Part shown: positions 10,101-20,261 of the stretch, piece after piece
How the letters are laid out: every line of letters begins with the position of its first letter
How positions within the stretch are numbered: the stretch's first letter is position 1
NCBI GenBank assembly: GCA_008931825.1
Contig: QXVZ01022116.1
Span: 1 to 28,338, forward strand
DNA length: 28,338 nt
Origin: Phallusia fumigata
Lineage: Eukaryota; Chordata; Ascidiacea; Phlebobranchia; Ascidiidae
Direction of reading: 5' to 3'
Notes under the pieces: generated by a model
Told to the model about the DNA's origin: nothing
Databases searched by the model: none
Seen by the model: only the letters and a program-made list of their open reading frames with translations
Program-made: the position numbers and the translations under genes

Positions 10101-13100
10101 TAACTGCTGGGGCTATAAGGTAAAGTACAACAAATATTGCATCACAATAACATGTTATACAAACTGTCTAAATTTCATCCAATTCGGACATTGTTTAGCA
10201 ATTTGCCCCATTTTAGGGGGGTAGTGGGGTAACTGCTGGGGCTATAGGGTAAAACACATCAAATATTGCACCATATTGACATGTTGTACAAACTGTCCAA
10301 ATTTCATCCAATTCCCCCCCCGTTTAACTATTTGCCCCATTTAGGGGGCCAGTGGGGCAACTGCTGGGGCTATAGGGTAAAACACATCAAATATTGCACC
10401 ATAATGANNNNNNNNNNNNNNNNNNNNNNNNNNNNNNNNNNNNNNNNNNNNNNNNNNNNNNNNNNNNNNNNNNNNNNNNNNNNNNNNNNNNNNNNNNNNN
10501 NNNNNNNNNNNNNNNNNNNNNNNNNNNNNNNNNNNNNNNNNNNCACTGTTTAACTATTTGACCCTTTTTAGGGGGCTAGCGGGGTAACCACTGGGGCTAT
10601 GGGGTTAAACTAAACTCATGACACACCGCCTTGACCATATCTACCAGCTGTGAAAGTTTCATCCAAATCCATCAAACATTTCATGACAAAAGTGCATGGA
10701 CAAGCTGCAGGGGACAAAAAAGAAAAAAAACAGAGTGAAAACAATATGTGTCCCCTTTAGGAAGGGGACCCATAAATAGCAAATATAAATGAAATTCTGT
10801 TTCGCAAGCGCAAGTGAGATGATGTTCCAATTTCATCAATTAAAAAGTAACGCGTTTCCTTTGTTGAGACATTACATCCGGAAAGGACAAGAAGGCTAAT
10901 AACTTATTTGCTTAAATGGCCCAACAGACCAGGAATCTCAACCAGTTTATATCCCCAAACCACACAAAAATAACTAAAAAACTTTACAAAAAGGAAAAAA
11001 CTGGTCTATATAAATTATATGGCTCATTAAGGCATTTCTAGTTCAAACAAAATTAAGCAGGGTGGCGATAAACACGTCAGTGCATACAGTAGTTTTCTGA
11101 AACCACATGTATGCAAGAAATTTTGGACAATGTAAAGGTTTACGCGCGCCAGTATCCTTATGAAAAAGCGGGCAAAAATATCACAGTTTTCGTACCATTA
11201 GGCAAAACGAACCTGCCGGCATCTGATGTTGGTTGATGTACATAGCGTGAGGGTGTGAACCAGCAGTTTGAAGTTGTTGTATGGGAACGGTGACGCCGTG
11301 GGGTCCAGCCACCGCTGATCCCGCCCCTTGAGCCGAACCCACTCCCGCAGCATTTCCGTCCATAGTTGGAAAAATCAGGGTCCCATTCGTGTGACTATAA
11401 GAGTTAAGATAACGAGAAATTCGCCCGCCGCGTGTGTTTTCCGTCACCGCGTAAAGCCAAGTGGTGCCTTGACCCAAGCGACGTCTTTTCGGGCGCGGTT
11501 GGTACGTCCAGTCTGTTAAAGGTATACGGCGTTTAATGTTGGTTATTATTATCCGAAAACATCAGGTTACAGTGCAGGTAAACTGTATATTCACGGCTAT
11601 TTTATTGACCATTGAATAAAAAATACATACATTGCTTATGATTCGTACCATTAAACCACTAACTGTAGATGCTGGCGTGGAATCCGGAATTCCACCAAAG
11701 TGAGTCTATTGACTATTGTTAAGCAATTTTTTGTTTATCAGCCCCCTTTGGTCATTTTGTTTTTGACTGCTTTGCGACCCATTATAGTTCCTCCAACAAT
11801 TATATTTTAAAATCGATGATTTAGCGGGAACGGATCTTTACTTGTTTTTTTATGTTTGAAGGAGGTTTACACACGAAAAAACAGTAAAGCAAGGACTCAT
11901 TTTACCTGGGTGGTCAAGTTTGTGCTGGTTTTTAATCCTCTCGGCTTGGTCAAAGTAAGGCTTTTTTTGGGCCGGAGTCATGGCGTTCCACCGCTCACCG
12001 AGTCGCACACTGATATCGGCGTTGTTCAGACCTAAAACAAAACGTGTGAAATGGCAAGGATATATCATTTCAGCGTGCTGGCTACTTTTGTAAATCTAAC
12101 CAGGCCTAAAAAAGCTGACTTTCCTGCTCCTACACTTGGATGGTACTGGTAACAAACTGCTTTAATTACGGAAACACAACACGAAAACTAGTCTATCATT
12201 TGGTTTCACAGAACAAAACCTGACAGAACTGTCGAAACTACTTATTACAAAACACTTAAGTGCACCTAAAACGCTAACATTTTAAAAACAAGCTGTTCTT
12301 AAAACCTGGATTATTCTTTGCGTACGACTGTCGTTTCTGTCTGGCCCACACCATAAAGGCGTTCATTGGCCTTTTCACTTTTTTCTGCTTTGACATTTTT
12401 GCCTCTCTCTTTCGCTCCGAGTTTTCGTCATCATCACTATCCTCCTCCTGCCAATCACGATCCGGCTCCTGCATAAACGTCTCGTACGAAGCACCAGTCT
12501 GGAAGTATATTTACTATCAAACTATGCGTCCGGCTGTCGAAGACTGCACCCTGGTTGACAAAAACCTTACGATTTTTTTATTGTTAGGATGTAGACTATC
12601 TGCCCCAAGGCCCTTTTTTAACAGAAATAGCAGACCCAAGAGACATAGACATGGGTTTAAGCCATGTAGTGTTTCTCAACCCCGAGTTCGCGTACCCAGT
12701 TTTTAGTAAGTACGCAACCACCTTGCGACATACAAAAATTTTATCAACATCACACAAAAATCATCGCCACTTTCTACACTTTATTACCACTTATTACGCG
12801 CCAACCTTTTGTTACACCTTACCACGTCACAGCAGTGATGGATTGTTTGTTATGTTACTGTCAAAACATATTGCTTGCATTATTTCGCGAACGACGATGT
12901 TAACGCAAAAATACTCTCGAGGCCTTAAAAGGTTAAGAAATGCCGGTTTGAGGCAAAAGGTCACGTCACATCGACTTTCTGATAGAAGCCACGCTAATGA
13001 CAAACCCAGGATAAAAAGTGGAAACCTTGGGTGTAATATTTGCATGTGCACAAACACAACTCAACCTCTTACCGGCATTTGTGACGGGTTAATGGATGGG

Positions 13101-16004
13101 GTCAAATAGTAGGGGTTACGATAACCACCGAGCCCCATGTTACTCGATGGCCCGATTAAGTTCAAGTTGGATCCGCTATCTACCAGCTCATATTTCAGCC
13201 CATCGCAGCCCGACTGCAAGTACAAGTAAAGTTAAACATGCAAAAAAACATACACAGCATCCTGCTGGGATGCGTCTTACCGCCGCCCTGAAGCATTGCC
13301 CGTTCATTCCAAACGTGTACTGAGGTACGTAGGGTGTTTGAGCAGGCCTGTATAGGACAAATATAAACAATTGCATTAGTGTATTATCTTCATCCAGTGT
13401 TCGGATTTCAGATTTCACTATTCGATTGCTCGTGCCATGCAGATTGAGGTTAATGTTGTTTAAAAGTGGTAATTATGGGCCTAAAAGAAACAGCTGAAAT
13501 GAACTTAATTAAAAGTTAAATACTTAACTCATGCAAACACCATCACAACTACGGGGGGGCCCAACCAAACAGCCAGCTAGTGGTGGCCTTGCCCGTGCCT
13601 GTATATCTTCGTCGGTCCTATCGAAAGTACACTAACAATCAAGCAATGACATACCCGTACAAAGAAGCGTTGTTAGCTGGAAGTTGTGGTTGATAGGCGA
13701 ACGATGGACCTGCCGACTCGAACTGCGAGTATCGGAGACCTGGTGTTGTGTGCTGTACTCCGGGCTGTGGGTAGTGCAGTGACGGAACTGTGTTCTGGTC
13801 TGCAAAGACAGTAAAAATGTTTACGAACGGTTGCCAGGGTGTCGCCAAGCTTGTTTAACCTCACCCTGCACTGTAGCCTGGCCTTGCAAAACTGCCTGAT
13901 CTGTTCCGTACCAGTCTGCACTTAAAGGCTGCTGCGGCTGCTGATAAAACGTTTGCTGCGGCTGTTGCTGTTGCTGCTCTGGCTGTCCATAATCTACATA
14001 CTCCTGTGTCGCACATGACCATGTGGTAACTGACACTAACTCCCATTCTATATCCTGTTTATACCTGCTGTACGTTTTGACCATACATTTCAGGCTGAAC
14101 CGGCTGCTGAGGTGCGCTCCCCATCGCGCAGTTACTCATCTGTGCAAACTGTTTCGCTGGCTCCGTACTTTCCCCTTCTTCGCTCTCACTTTCACTGCCT
14201 TCACTGCTGGCCGACTGCTCTGTACAATCGTATGCGGTACTGGTGACTGACTATGTAATTACACTCGTTGCGCAAAGAATTACGTGTAACATAAAGGGCT
14301 GGTAAACAACACGTTGCTACTATAATGATACTTTACCTTCTTGCGATCGTGAACTAGGAACTTGTGCCCCGTTTGCAGTGGCAATTGTGTAACTGTATGA
14401 CAACGTAAAATTGTAAGTTCTATAATCTGATCTTTTTTTTCTAAATCACACAGAAAATAGCACACCTTGCTGCCACAATGTCCTGATTACTTTGAGCGTC
14501 TTGTCGGACAATCAGTTGATCTGTTATAAAGCGTAATTAGGTCAGCTGAGAAAACCTCTCCAGCATAACGGTCGAGAGTCAAGTATGCCGTGTACACACC
14601 TGTCGCTTTGTGGGGCATTTCGTTTAGCATAGAAGAGTCGATGACCACCGCTGTCTCTTCTCGACCGTCTTCTTTCAGCACCGTTACCTGCTGTAGGTCC
14701 GCATTTTCCTGTAGGTTATCGAATGCACAATATTACAAACACATGCGTAAAACAATGCTAATATGGAATCTTACTGTTGGCGCTTTAACACCCAAGCTCG
14801 TAAGACTAAGTATTGTCAAGTCTTGCATTGGTTCCTTCTCCGCCGTTCTGTTGGCGTCTGTGTAAAGGTTACGTTTATTTATTGTTTGACATACGCATTT
14901 CAGACAATACAGGAACAATATTTCCAGAAAAGAAAAGAAGCGCTTGAGCGACGCCGCTCCCTGTCACGCTTGACGGGTTTACTCCACAGCCCAAGAAAAA
15001 TTTCAGCGAACATATTTTAGGCTCCTGCTTTTGAAAGACTTCCAAGTTTTCAGAACACTGTACGCGAACAAATGGTACACTGCGCGTGAAACTTACTCTA
15101 CCTGCTGCAATAGGCTGAGAGCACGCCCTCATGCTGTCGCCATCGTGATTAGCACTTTCACAAACTTCGTTGGTAAATGTACTGCTCTTTGCAATAGGTG
15201 TTGGCGCAACACTTGATACATCGTTTTTACTTGGATTCTCACCCGTCTCAGCACTTCGCTCTGCTGAAATTCCTCCGGCAGCCCGCGCAACACCATTCTT
15301 TTTGATTTGTTGTTGCGCTTGCGTAGGCTGCAAGACAAACAAAACCCAGTCTTGATGCGATTTTGCTATTTGTCGCGCACGCGCTGCTTAACATCAAAAG
15401 AAAAAATCAAAATTGCATTCTACTCCTCTAACTTTGTTTGCTAACTCATAAAAACAGCACTTTAAAGCTGAAACGTAATGTTCTGCAATCCGTCAACCAT
15501 TGCTGCTAGCACTTTTCGGCAAATTATAACCTCGGGCGGTTGCGTCGCGGGGATAGTTTTCGCCGTTTAGTCAGAGTATGAAAAGTTGACGCTGAGTTCA
15601 CTCGTCAGAACAAAACCACAACAGATCAAACAGTCGTAACAGCGTTTAGCGTTGTAACTAGCCTGGCGTAAGCGACGAAACAGCGCAACAAATAAAGAGT
15701 TTTGGATTACAATACATCAGAGTCGTTTAACGGTACAGCAAAATCTAGCGGTAAACTGAACATCTTATAGGTAGCTGCTCAGACCAGATGGCTTAACCTA
15801 TTTTTAGCCATTTGCATCAGTTACACAAAATTAACGACTCCCTAAAAACAAATAAGCCCGTATATATTGCGCAGATACGACCTGTCGCGAACGATCCAGC
15901 GTCAAATATTTACTTTCCAACGGAATCTGTCTAGTGAGAAAAAAGTATACCGTGGGGTAGGGCTGCTGTGAAACTTCTTTGGATACCGGTACGTGTACAT
16001 TTGC
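7127..16004 (-). CDS. SOX30: SoxH/Sox30-type HMG-box transcription factor (core exons)
   Basis: Minus-strand exons, all GT-AG and phase-consistent: 16004-15951, 15327-15102, 14857-14775, 14708-14596, 14392-14337, 14246-14065, 14003-13865, 13799-13655, 13347-13281, 13213-13073, 12498-12306, 12031-11906, 11512-11213, 9338-9199, 9030-8897 and 7241-7127 (stop TAA). Together they give 737 residues. The HMG box (about 442-517) reads KKVKRPMNAFMVWARQKRQ, then NNADISVRLGERWNAM, KKPYFDQAERIK, and WTYQPRPKRRR after it. The ISVxLG, KKPYxDxA and WxYQPRP features point to the SoxH/Sox30 group, not SoxB-F. An acidic stretch (DWQEEDSDDDENSE) precedes the box. Residues 240-275 are glutamine-rich. Sox30 is a DNA-binding nuclear regulator, testis-biased in vertebrates. 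The exon at 14708 may end at 14600, but 14596 fits phase. The 16004-15951 exon is the least certain. Further 5' exons are listed separately. Confidence 0.85.
7268..8266. repeat. First copy of a 1-kb duplicated contig overlap
   Basis: This is nearly identical to 8268-9267, with scattered substitutions and small indels. A single N at 8267 separates the two. It carries a second copy of a Sox30 exon (7896-8029, same protein as 8897-9030) and a truncated copy of the 9199-9338 exon (8198-8266). It is best read as two unmerged allelic contig ends, not a biological duplication. Confidence 0.85.
7896..8029 (-). pseudogene. Duplicate (allelic) Sox30 exon
   Basis: It encodes the same 44 residues (VHGLGNMPGS...SSAMT) as the exon at 8897-9030, with the same splice borders and phase. 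Because it sits in the assembly overlap, only one of the two should be counted in the transcript. Either could splice to the terminal exon 7241-7127. Confidence 0.8.
8268..9267. repeat. Second copy of the 1-kb duplicated contig overlap
   Basis: Starts exactly after the N at 8267 with the same GCACAAGCAAAGTAAC as 7268. It continues past 9267 into unique sequence that completes the Sox30 exon 9199-9338, so this copy is the one attached to the 5' part of the gene. Confidence 0.85.
9660..9840 (+). repeat. Dispersed element copy with GGGTCCC blocks, Sox30 intron
   Basis: It contains ATTGCCATTCCATATACACTA near 9683, GGGTCCCAT near 9751, and TTTCTGCAGGCAAAAACGCAT plus GGGTCCCCAC at 9790-9820. The same blocks occur in the same order in the DBNL introns (2720-2902, and the last block at 2199-2251). 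It looks like a short MITE-like element. The ends were not determined. Confidence 0.55.
9973..10590 (+). repeat. Tandem array, about 128-bp unit, interrupted by a 136-N gap
   Basis: The anchor AACTGCTGGGGCTATAGGGT recurs with its C at 9976, 10104, 10233, 10361 and 10588. The spacing is 128, 129 and 128 bp before the gap (10408-10543). Each unit also holds a TTTCATCYAATTC block and a TTTGCCCCATTTTAGGGG block. The array lies in the Sox30 intron between exons 11512-11213 and 9338-9199. The N gap probably hides part of the array, since 227 bp across it is not a whole number of units. Confidence 0.9.
10408..10543. other. Assembly gap (136 N)
   Basis: A run of 136 N inside the 128-bp tandem array. 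Confidence 1.
10727..10778. repeat. Repeat terminus with perfect hairpin, copy 2
   Basis: It matches 56-105 in reverse complement. It includes a perfect 8-bp stem at 10750-10769: GTCCCCTT, a 4-nt loop, then AAGGGGAC. It follows the tandem array and may be the terminus of the element that carries the array. Confidence 0.55.
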
Positions 16005-16485
16005 CTGCCGACGCGTAGTACTAGGCAATTTAAATAAATTTAAAACACGACTAGTAAACCTCGGTTCATTTGCCGTACATTTGTATACTAACCACGTTGC
16101 AGGTTCAGGTTTATTTAGAAGAAGCGCTTACTGTTGAATACTTGATTACCGGCATCTACAGTCTTCTGCAATGTTGTAACATGGTGATCACTAGGCTGAC
16201 TAACCGTCATTATAACCGCGCCTATGACGTACAGTCGATTGTCTTGTTTGACAACCAATGCTTTTGGGGCAATAAGTGCGAAAGGATGTGATGTATCAAA
16301 AAAGCGTTTAACTTTTAACAAATTCTTCTTTGTGTCGTATTACTATCTAGCCATAACATTAGGCTTGGAACAACCGTCTTCGGACAATCCGGATAAGTTC
16401 TCTGGCAAATCACATGTGGATTAACAGACATTTACTACACAGTTTACTAATTTGAAAATACCTAACTTGATCCAAGAAAACTTAC

Positions 16486-16611
16486 AATCGCAAAATTTCA
16501 ATTTCAAAGGTTTATTTGTAGTTGATTTTTGACCGGCACTTGGATAAAAATACAAAGCCGGCCGATATGTAAAACCTGAAGATGTCGGATGACTGACTGG
16601 GACTGACCCGA
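16486..16611 (-). CDS. Candidate upstream Sox30 exon
   Basis: On the minus strand, an acceptor (TCCTATTTTAG) is followed by an open frame reading GSVPVSHPTSSGFTYRPALY and on to KPLKLKFCD, ending at a GTAAG donor. The Ser/Pro/Tyr-rich composition resembles the N-terminal exons downstream. An alternative donor at 16462 exists. I could not find a unique phase-consistent path from here to 16004-15951. A second open stretch at 16401-16344 (NLSGLSEDGCSKPNVMAR) may be a further exon, joined through the 16462 donor. Confidence 0.4.
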
Positions 16612-17139
16612 CTAAAATAGGACGTATGAAAAGGTTATTAATAGCATGTAGTTAATAATTTACCACTCGTATTCTAAGTAACGGTTGCACGCAGTTTCCT
16701 GGATTAAAAGGTCGCATACAAAACATGCACAAAATCTTCGGAAGAGGCTAACCATGTATAGTCGAACTTCCAAACTGCTGCGTTCGTTAGACACAGATCA
16801 AGCCCAAATCGATTACTGCGTTAAACAACAAACCTGGATCAAACCGTTTTTTGCTAACCTGTATAGCAGTTTACTCCATGAATACTTTAGGCGCCACACC
16901 TTCATGTACTGAAGTAGTCAAGTGTGTTAACATGGTTTTTATCACGCGTTCCAACGGTTTGCATGTGAGACGCAGTACATCATCAGGCATCTAAACGAGG
17001 GGTTACCTAGGTCTATCAGACGTTATAGCAAGATTTTGGTTCGCAAAACATAACACGCATTTTTGTCATCGTTGCTGGTGCAGGCAAGCACATAAGAAAT
17101 AATATACACACGTTGCAAATAATAAGATGGCATACTTAC

Positions 17140-17154
17140 CTTACTACAATTGAC
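17140..17154 (-). CDS. Candidate 15-nt micro-exon (copy 1)
   Basis: On the minus strand, TTTTAG precedes and GTAAGTATG follows a 15-nt segment, GTCAATTGTAGTAAG (VNCSK, phase 0). The preceding coding exon (18285-18101) also ends in phase 0. The same arrangement is present at 17789-17803. This may be a real micro-exon of the Sox30 transcript or a chance pair of splice consensus sites. Confidence 0.3.
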
Positions 17155-17257
17155 CTAAAATTATGCTTTTAAAATGTTGGAGTCACGAGCCTTTAACTTA
17201 ATAGCAAAATCAAAAAACAATTAGTAGAAAAAGTGGCTCCCACTAATAATGTGGGTC

Positions 17258-17436
17258 CCGCCAAATCGTATTTGCGGACCCTGCATTGCAGTACACACAT
17301 TTAAAATAACTTCGGCGCCTTTGTGCAAGGTTTTTGTTCGGAACTGCTAATGTGTTTTTGGTTATTAGCTTTGCCATGTTTATCTTAAATCAAACTTAAC
17401 ACGAATATTACGTGGTCCTTGTAATGCAGGACCCAT
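17258..17436. repeat. Short element with inverted GGGTCCTGCATT-type ends
   Basis: GGACCCTGCATTGCAG near 17277 and TGTAATGCAGGACCC near 17420 face each other as inverted repeats, with an AT-rich middle. The same element is present in the second allelic copy at about 17894-18074. Exact ends and target duplications were not resolved. Confidence 0.45.
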
Positions 17437-17439
17437 ACN

Positions 17440-18076
17440 ACACAGATCAAGCCCAAATCGATTACTGCGTAAAACAACAAACCTGGATCAAACCGTTTTT
17501 TGCCAACCTGTATAGCAGTTTACTCCATGGATACTTTAGGCGCCACACCTTCATGTACTGAAGTTGTCAAGTGTGTTAACATGGTTTTTATCACGCGTTC
17601 CAATGGTTTGCATGTGAGACGCAGTACATTATCAGGCATCTAAACGAGGGGTTACCTAGGTCTATCAGACGTTTGAGCAAGATTTTGGTTCGCAAAACAT
17701 AACACGCATTTTTGTCATCGTTGCTGGTGCAGGCATGCACATAAGAAATAATATACACACGTCGCAAATAATAAGATGGCATACTTACCTTACTACATTT
17801 GACCTAAAATTCTGCTTTTATAATGTTGAAGTCACGAGCCTTTAACTTAACAGTAAAATGTCAAACAATTAATAGAAAAAGTGGCTCCCACTGGGTCCCG
17901 CCAAATCGTATTTGCGGACCCTGCATTGAAGTACACACATTCAAAATAACTTCGGCGCCTTTGAGCGAGGTTTTTGGTCGGAACTGTTAATATGTTTTTT
18001 TTAGCTTTGCCACGTTTATCTTTTAAATCAAACTTAACACGAATATTATGTGGTTCTTGTAATGCAGGACCCATAC
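17440..18076. repeat. Second copy of the 0.65-kb duplicated contig overlap
   Basis: This copy continues past 18076 into unique sequence containing the candidate first Sox30 exons. It lies in what should be an intron of that gene. Confidence 0.85.
17789..17803 (-). CDS. Candidate 15-nt micro-exon (copy 2, allelic)
   Basis: Counterpart of 17140-17154 in the other contig copy. Both splice borders are kept, and one base change gives VKCSK. Confidence 0.3.
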
Positions 18077-18100
18077 AATAAAAACTAAACAGAAACTTAC

Positions 18101-18394
18101 ATTTTCTTGAAGGGGAACCAATTTTCGCCTTGTTTGGATGTTCAGCTTGACTAAGTTCAAATTTGTGTTTTTTCGGGGACCAGATTTGGATTTTTTAGAT
18201 TCTACTACGCGAACTTTCTTCTTGCTTTCTGCCGTCCTTCCTTTCAGTCGACCCGGTGGTACTTTACCTTTGCCATCAGTAACATCTACACGCAAAACAA
18301 CTGCCAACCTTGACAAACGTTGTAAGTTACTCAATCTATGCAACTGGAAACCATTCGTACCTGTTGCGTTTCTACTGTCAGGTGCTTCATTCAT
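18101..18394 (-). CDS. Probable first two coding exons of the Sox30-type gene
   Basis: Exon 1 (18394-18361) starts ATG and reads MNEAPDSRNAT. A 75-bp intron follows (GTACG...GTGTAG). Exon 2 (18285-18101) reads D-VTDGKGKVPPGRLKG and on to NIQTRRKLVPLQEN, ending at GTAAGT in phase 0. The sequence is very rich in K, R and S, with no domain I recognise. It lies upstream on the same strand as the Sox30 core with no other gene between, so it is probably that gene's N-terminus. The links across 16004-18101 are not fully resolved, and it could be a separate small gene. Confidence 0.5.
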
Positions 18395-18628
18395 TTTGTA
18401 TTTTCTGCGGTCACAATACAAAATAACAATGTCTCTTCATTCAACAATTACACGTGAATGATGAACTAGCAACTGCAGGCAATTTCTAAACAATGGGTTT
18501 GTTTCGAGAATTGACAAACAATAATCGTCTTATTGACCTCACAATTGCATTGTTATGTCACAGGCTATTTGGCACACCGTAGGTTGTAAGAGATGAGTCA
18601 TATGAGGCAGTTTTACCAGAGTGGCGGA

Positions 18629-18637
18629 TTTCCCGCC
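18629..18637 (+). promoter_or_regulatory. E2F-like site in the presumed Sox30 promoter
   Basis: TTTCCCGCC lies inside the palindrome-like GGCGGATTTCCCGCC, about 235 bp upstream of the candidate start at 18394. It matches the E2F consensus TTTSSCGC. A single short match is weak evidence. Confidence 0.3.
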
Positions 18638-18639
18638 AT

Positions 18640-19223
18640 GGTTTTCGACACCGAGTTGCCGGTTGCGTTATTTAGGTGGGTTTTTATTTGACGCTTAACC
18701 ATTTAACATTTATTTTGGCATATATACATATCTTTAAATGTTACAATAGAAAAACAGTGGGTTCATTTTCTGTCAAATGAAATAATAATCCCGTCAGGGT
18801 TAGATCAAAATAAGCACGTGCTTGGGGCGTTTATTTCTAAAATATGTGCACACTTCTATTGATTATGATAGATTCATTATAGTGCAGTCCATAAATGCGT
18901 CATCTTTGCATTGAAGACTCCTAGCGGTACGCCATACAAGCAATAATTCTTAAACCGAAATGGCATTGCGGAGACGGCGTGCATTGTATTGTCTGGTTTG
19001 TGGCATTTCTGTTGCTTGGGTTACAGAAAAATCTTTTTACAGCTTAGGCAACAACGTTGCTGTCCTTGTGCTGTCATGTGACGATAAAACATTTTTGAAA
19101 GTAAATATCTGGAATTTATTTTTTCGTTAGGTTTTACCCATACAGTTTGGGTAGACTACACGGTCCCCAACAGTTTTTGTAACCCAAAGAATATTTGGTA
19201 AATAAAACAAAAACAATATAGAG
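18640..19223. other. Intergenic, nothing recognised
   Basis: AT-rich, with no exon-like open frame and no clear repeat structure seen. Confidence 0.4.
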
Positions 19224-19673
19224 CATTGGTGGACGAACCGCGGCTCGCGGATAGTTTTGTGGCTCTTCTAGGTGAACAGTAATATTCAAAATTGAAAGAG
19301 TTGTTACATTATATTTGAAGTTGGTTTTATGTTTCAATTTTATACCCACTGTGAGTCTGTGATATAACATTGTAGTGTAATAGCTACAAAGAATAAAAAA
19401 ACCTAATATATTGTGTTTGTATTGTTTCTATAGGTGTTGCTTCTTGTATTTGTGGTGACACTACTGTACAAACTGATTTTGCGGCTCGCTGGTGTTTGCA
19501 GTAGATTGAGAACAAGGTATAATTAAATAACTGAGCGAATTGCAGGTTCGCGACCAAAGCCAAACTAATCCCTAATAGACAAGGCAAGGAGCTGCCTCCC
19601 ATCTCATTGCTCTGCATCCCGTTCTATCCAACGTCAAAGTGTGACGCCTGAGAAAAAAGGTTGCGGAGCTCTG
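19224..19673. mobile_element. Possible hAT-type non-autonomous remnant
   Basis: CATTGGTGGACGAACCGCGG with CTCGCGG at the left resembles the well-known hAT-type end (CAGTGGTGGGCAAACTGCGG). At the right, GGTTGCGGAGCTCTG is an inverted, related end. The body holds GTGGCTCTT and GCGGCTCGCTGG motifs. No matching 8-bp target duplication was seen, so this may be two fragments and not one element. Confidence 0.4.
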
Positions 19674-19781
19674 GCTTACGTCAAGTCACTAGTCCAAATC
19701 TTTTAATTTACATTTCTACAAATCTCCATAGGTGTCTACCTTCTCTCAGAATGGCACTTATTCGTAGCAAACATCCTGCAT

Positions 19782-19782
19782 N
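19782..19782. other. Single-N assembly joint
   Basis: An isolated N. No duplicated flank was recognised on either side. Confidence 0.7.
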
Positions 19783-19882
19783 AATTGACAAACGCTTGGA
19801 TTTCGGACGGTAACTTCCTGATGCAAATTGCATGTTACTCTTATCACACCTGAGTCCATAGAGCAAACCACGTCTGGCACGC

Positions 19883-20261
19883 CAGGGTTGCCAGGTTTAA
19901 ATTTCAAAATTCGGCCAAATCACAGAAAATTCGGCCAAATACTACTTTCAACAGCAAACAGCTTGTTTAACACCAAAAATGTACTTGTTTTTCAATGCAA
20001 GATGTCGCAGGTCGCTTTAGACACAAGTTTCGACTAACGGTAGGAATTTGGAAAGCTGAGCAAACGCAACACTAAAACACAAACTACGTAAGATAAGAAG
20101 CGATTTGAGTGCATACGGACACAACTGCCCTAATAATTGACTTGGTTTTGCAACGCAATGATCAAAGAAAAATTCGGCCAAATTTTTTTTTCGGCCAAGG
20201 GCTTTAAAATTCGGCCAAACTTCTGAAATTTGGCCGAAAAAAGGCCAAACTGGCAACCCTG
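19883..20261. mobile_element. hAT-type MITE, 379 bp, with intact 8-bp target duplication
   Basis: The left end CAGGGTTGCCAGGTTT and right end AAACTGGCAACCCTG are inverted repeats. The flanks carry a perfect 8-bp duplication, TGGCACGC at 19875-19882 and 20262-20269, as hAT transposases make. The body has several ATTCGGCCAAA blocks in both orientations (near 19911, 19931, 20171 and 20211). It has no coding capacity, so it must be mobilised by a transposase encoded elsewhere. Confidence 0.88.

Larger units (their letters stand above)
16791..17438. repeat. First copy of a 0.65-kb duplicated contig overlap
   Basis: It begins ACACAGATCAAGCCCAAATC and ends at the N at 17439. The same sequence restarts at 17440. 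Differences include an 11-bp stretch near 17254 missing from the second copy, and a few substitutions. It is best read as two alleles stacked by the assembler. Confidence 0.85.

Noticed and set aside
9973-10590. Tandem duplication of coding exons
   Set aside because: The 128-bp units contain frequent stops in all frames and no exon-like borders. This is intronic repeat.
12651-13109. Plus-strand open frame of 152 codons
   Set aside because: It covers a Sox30 intron and the antisense of exon 13213-13073, with no recognisable domain.
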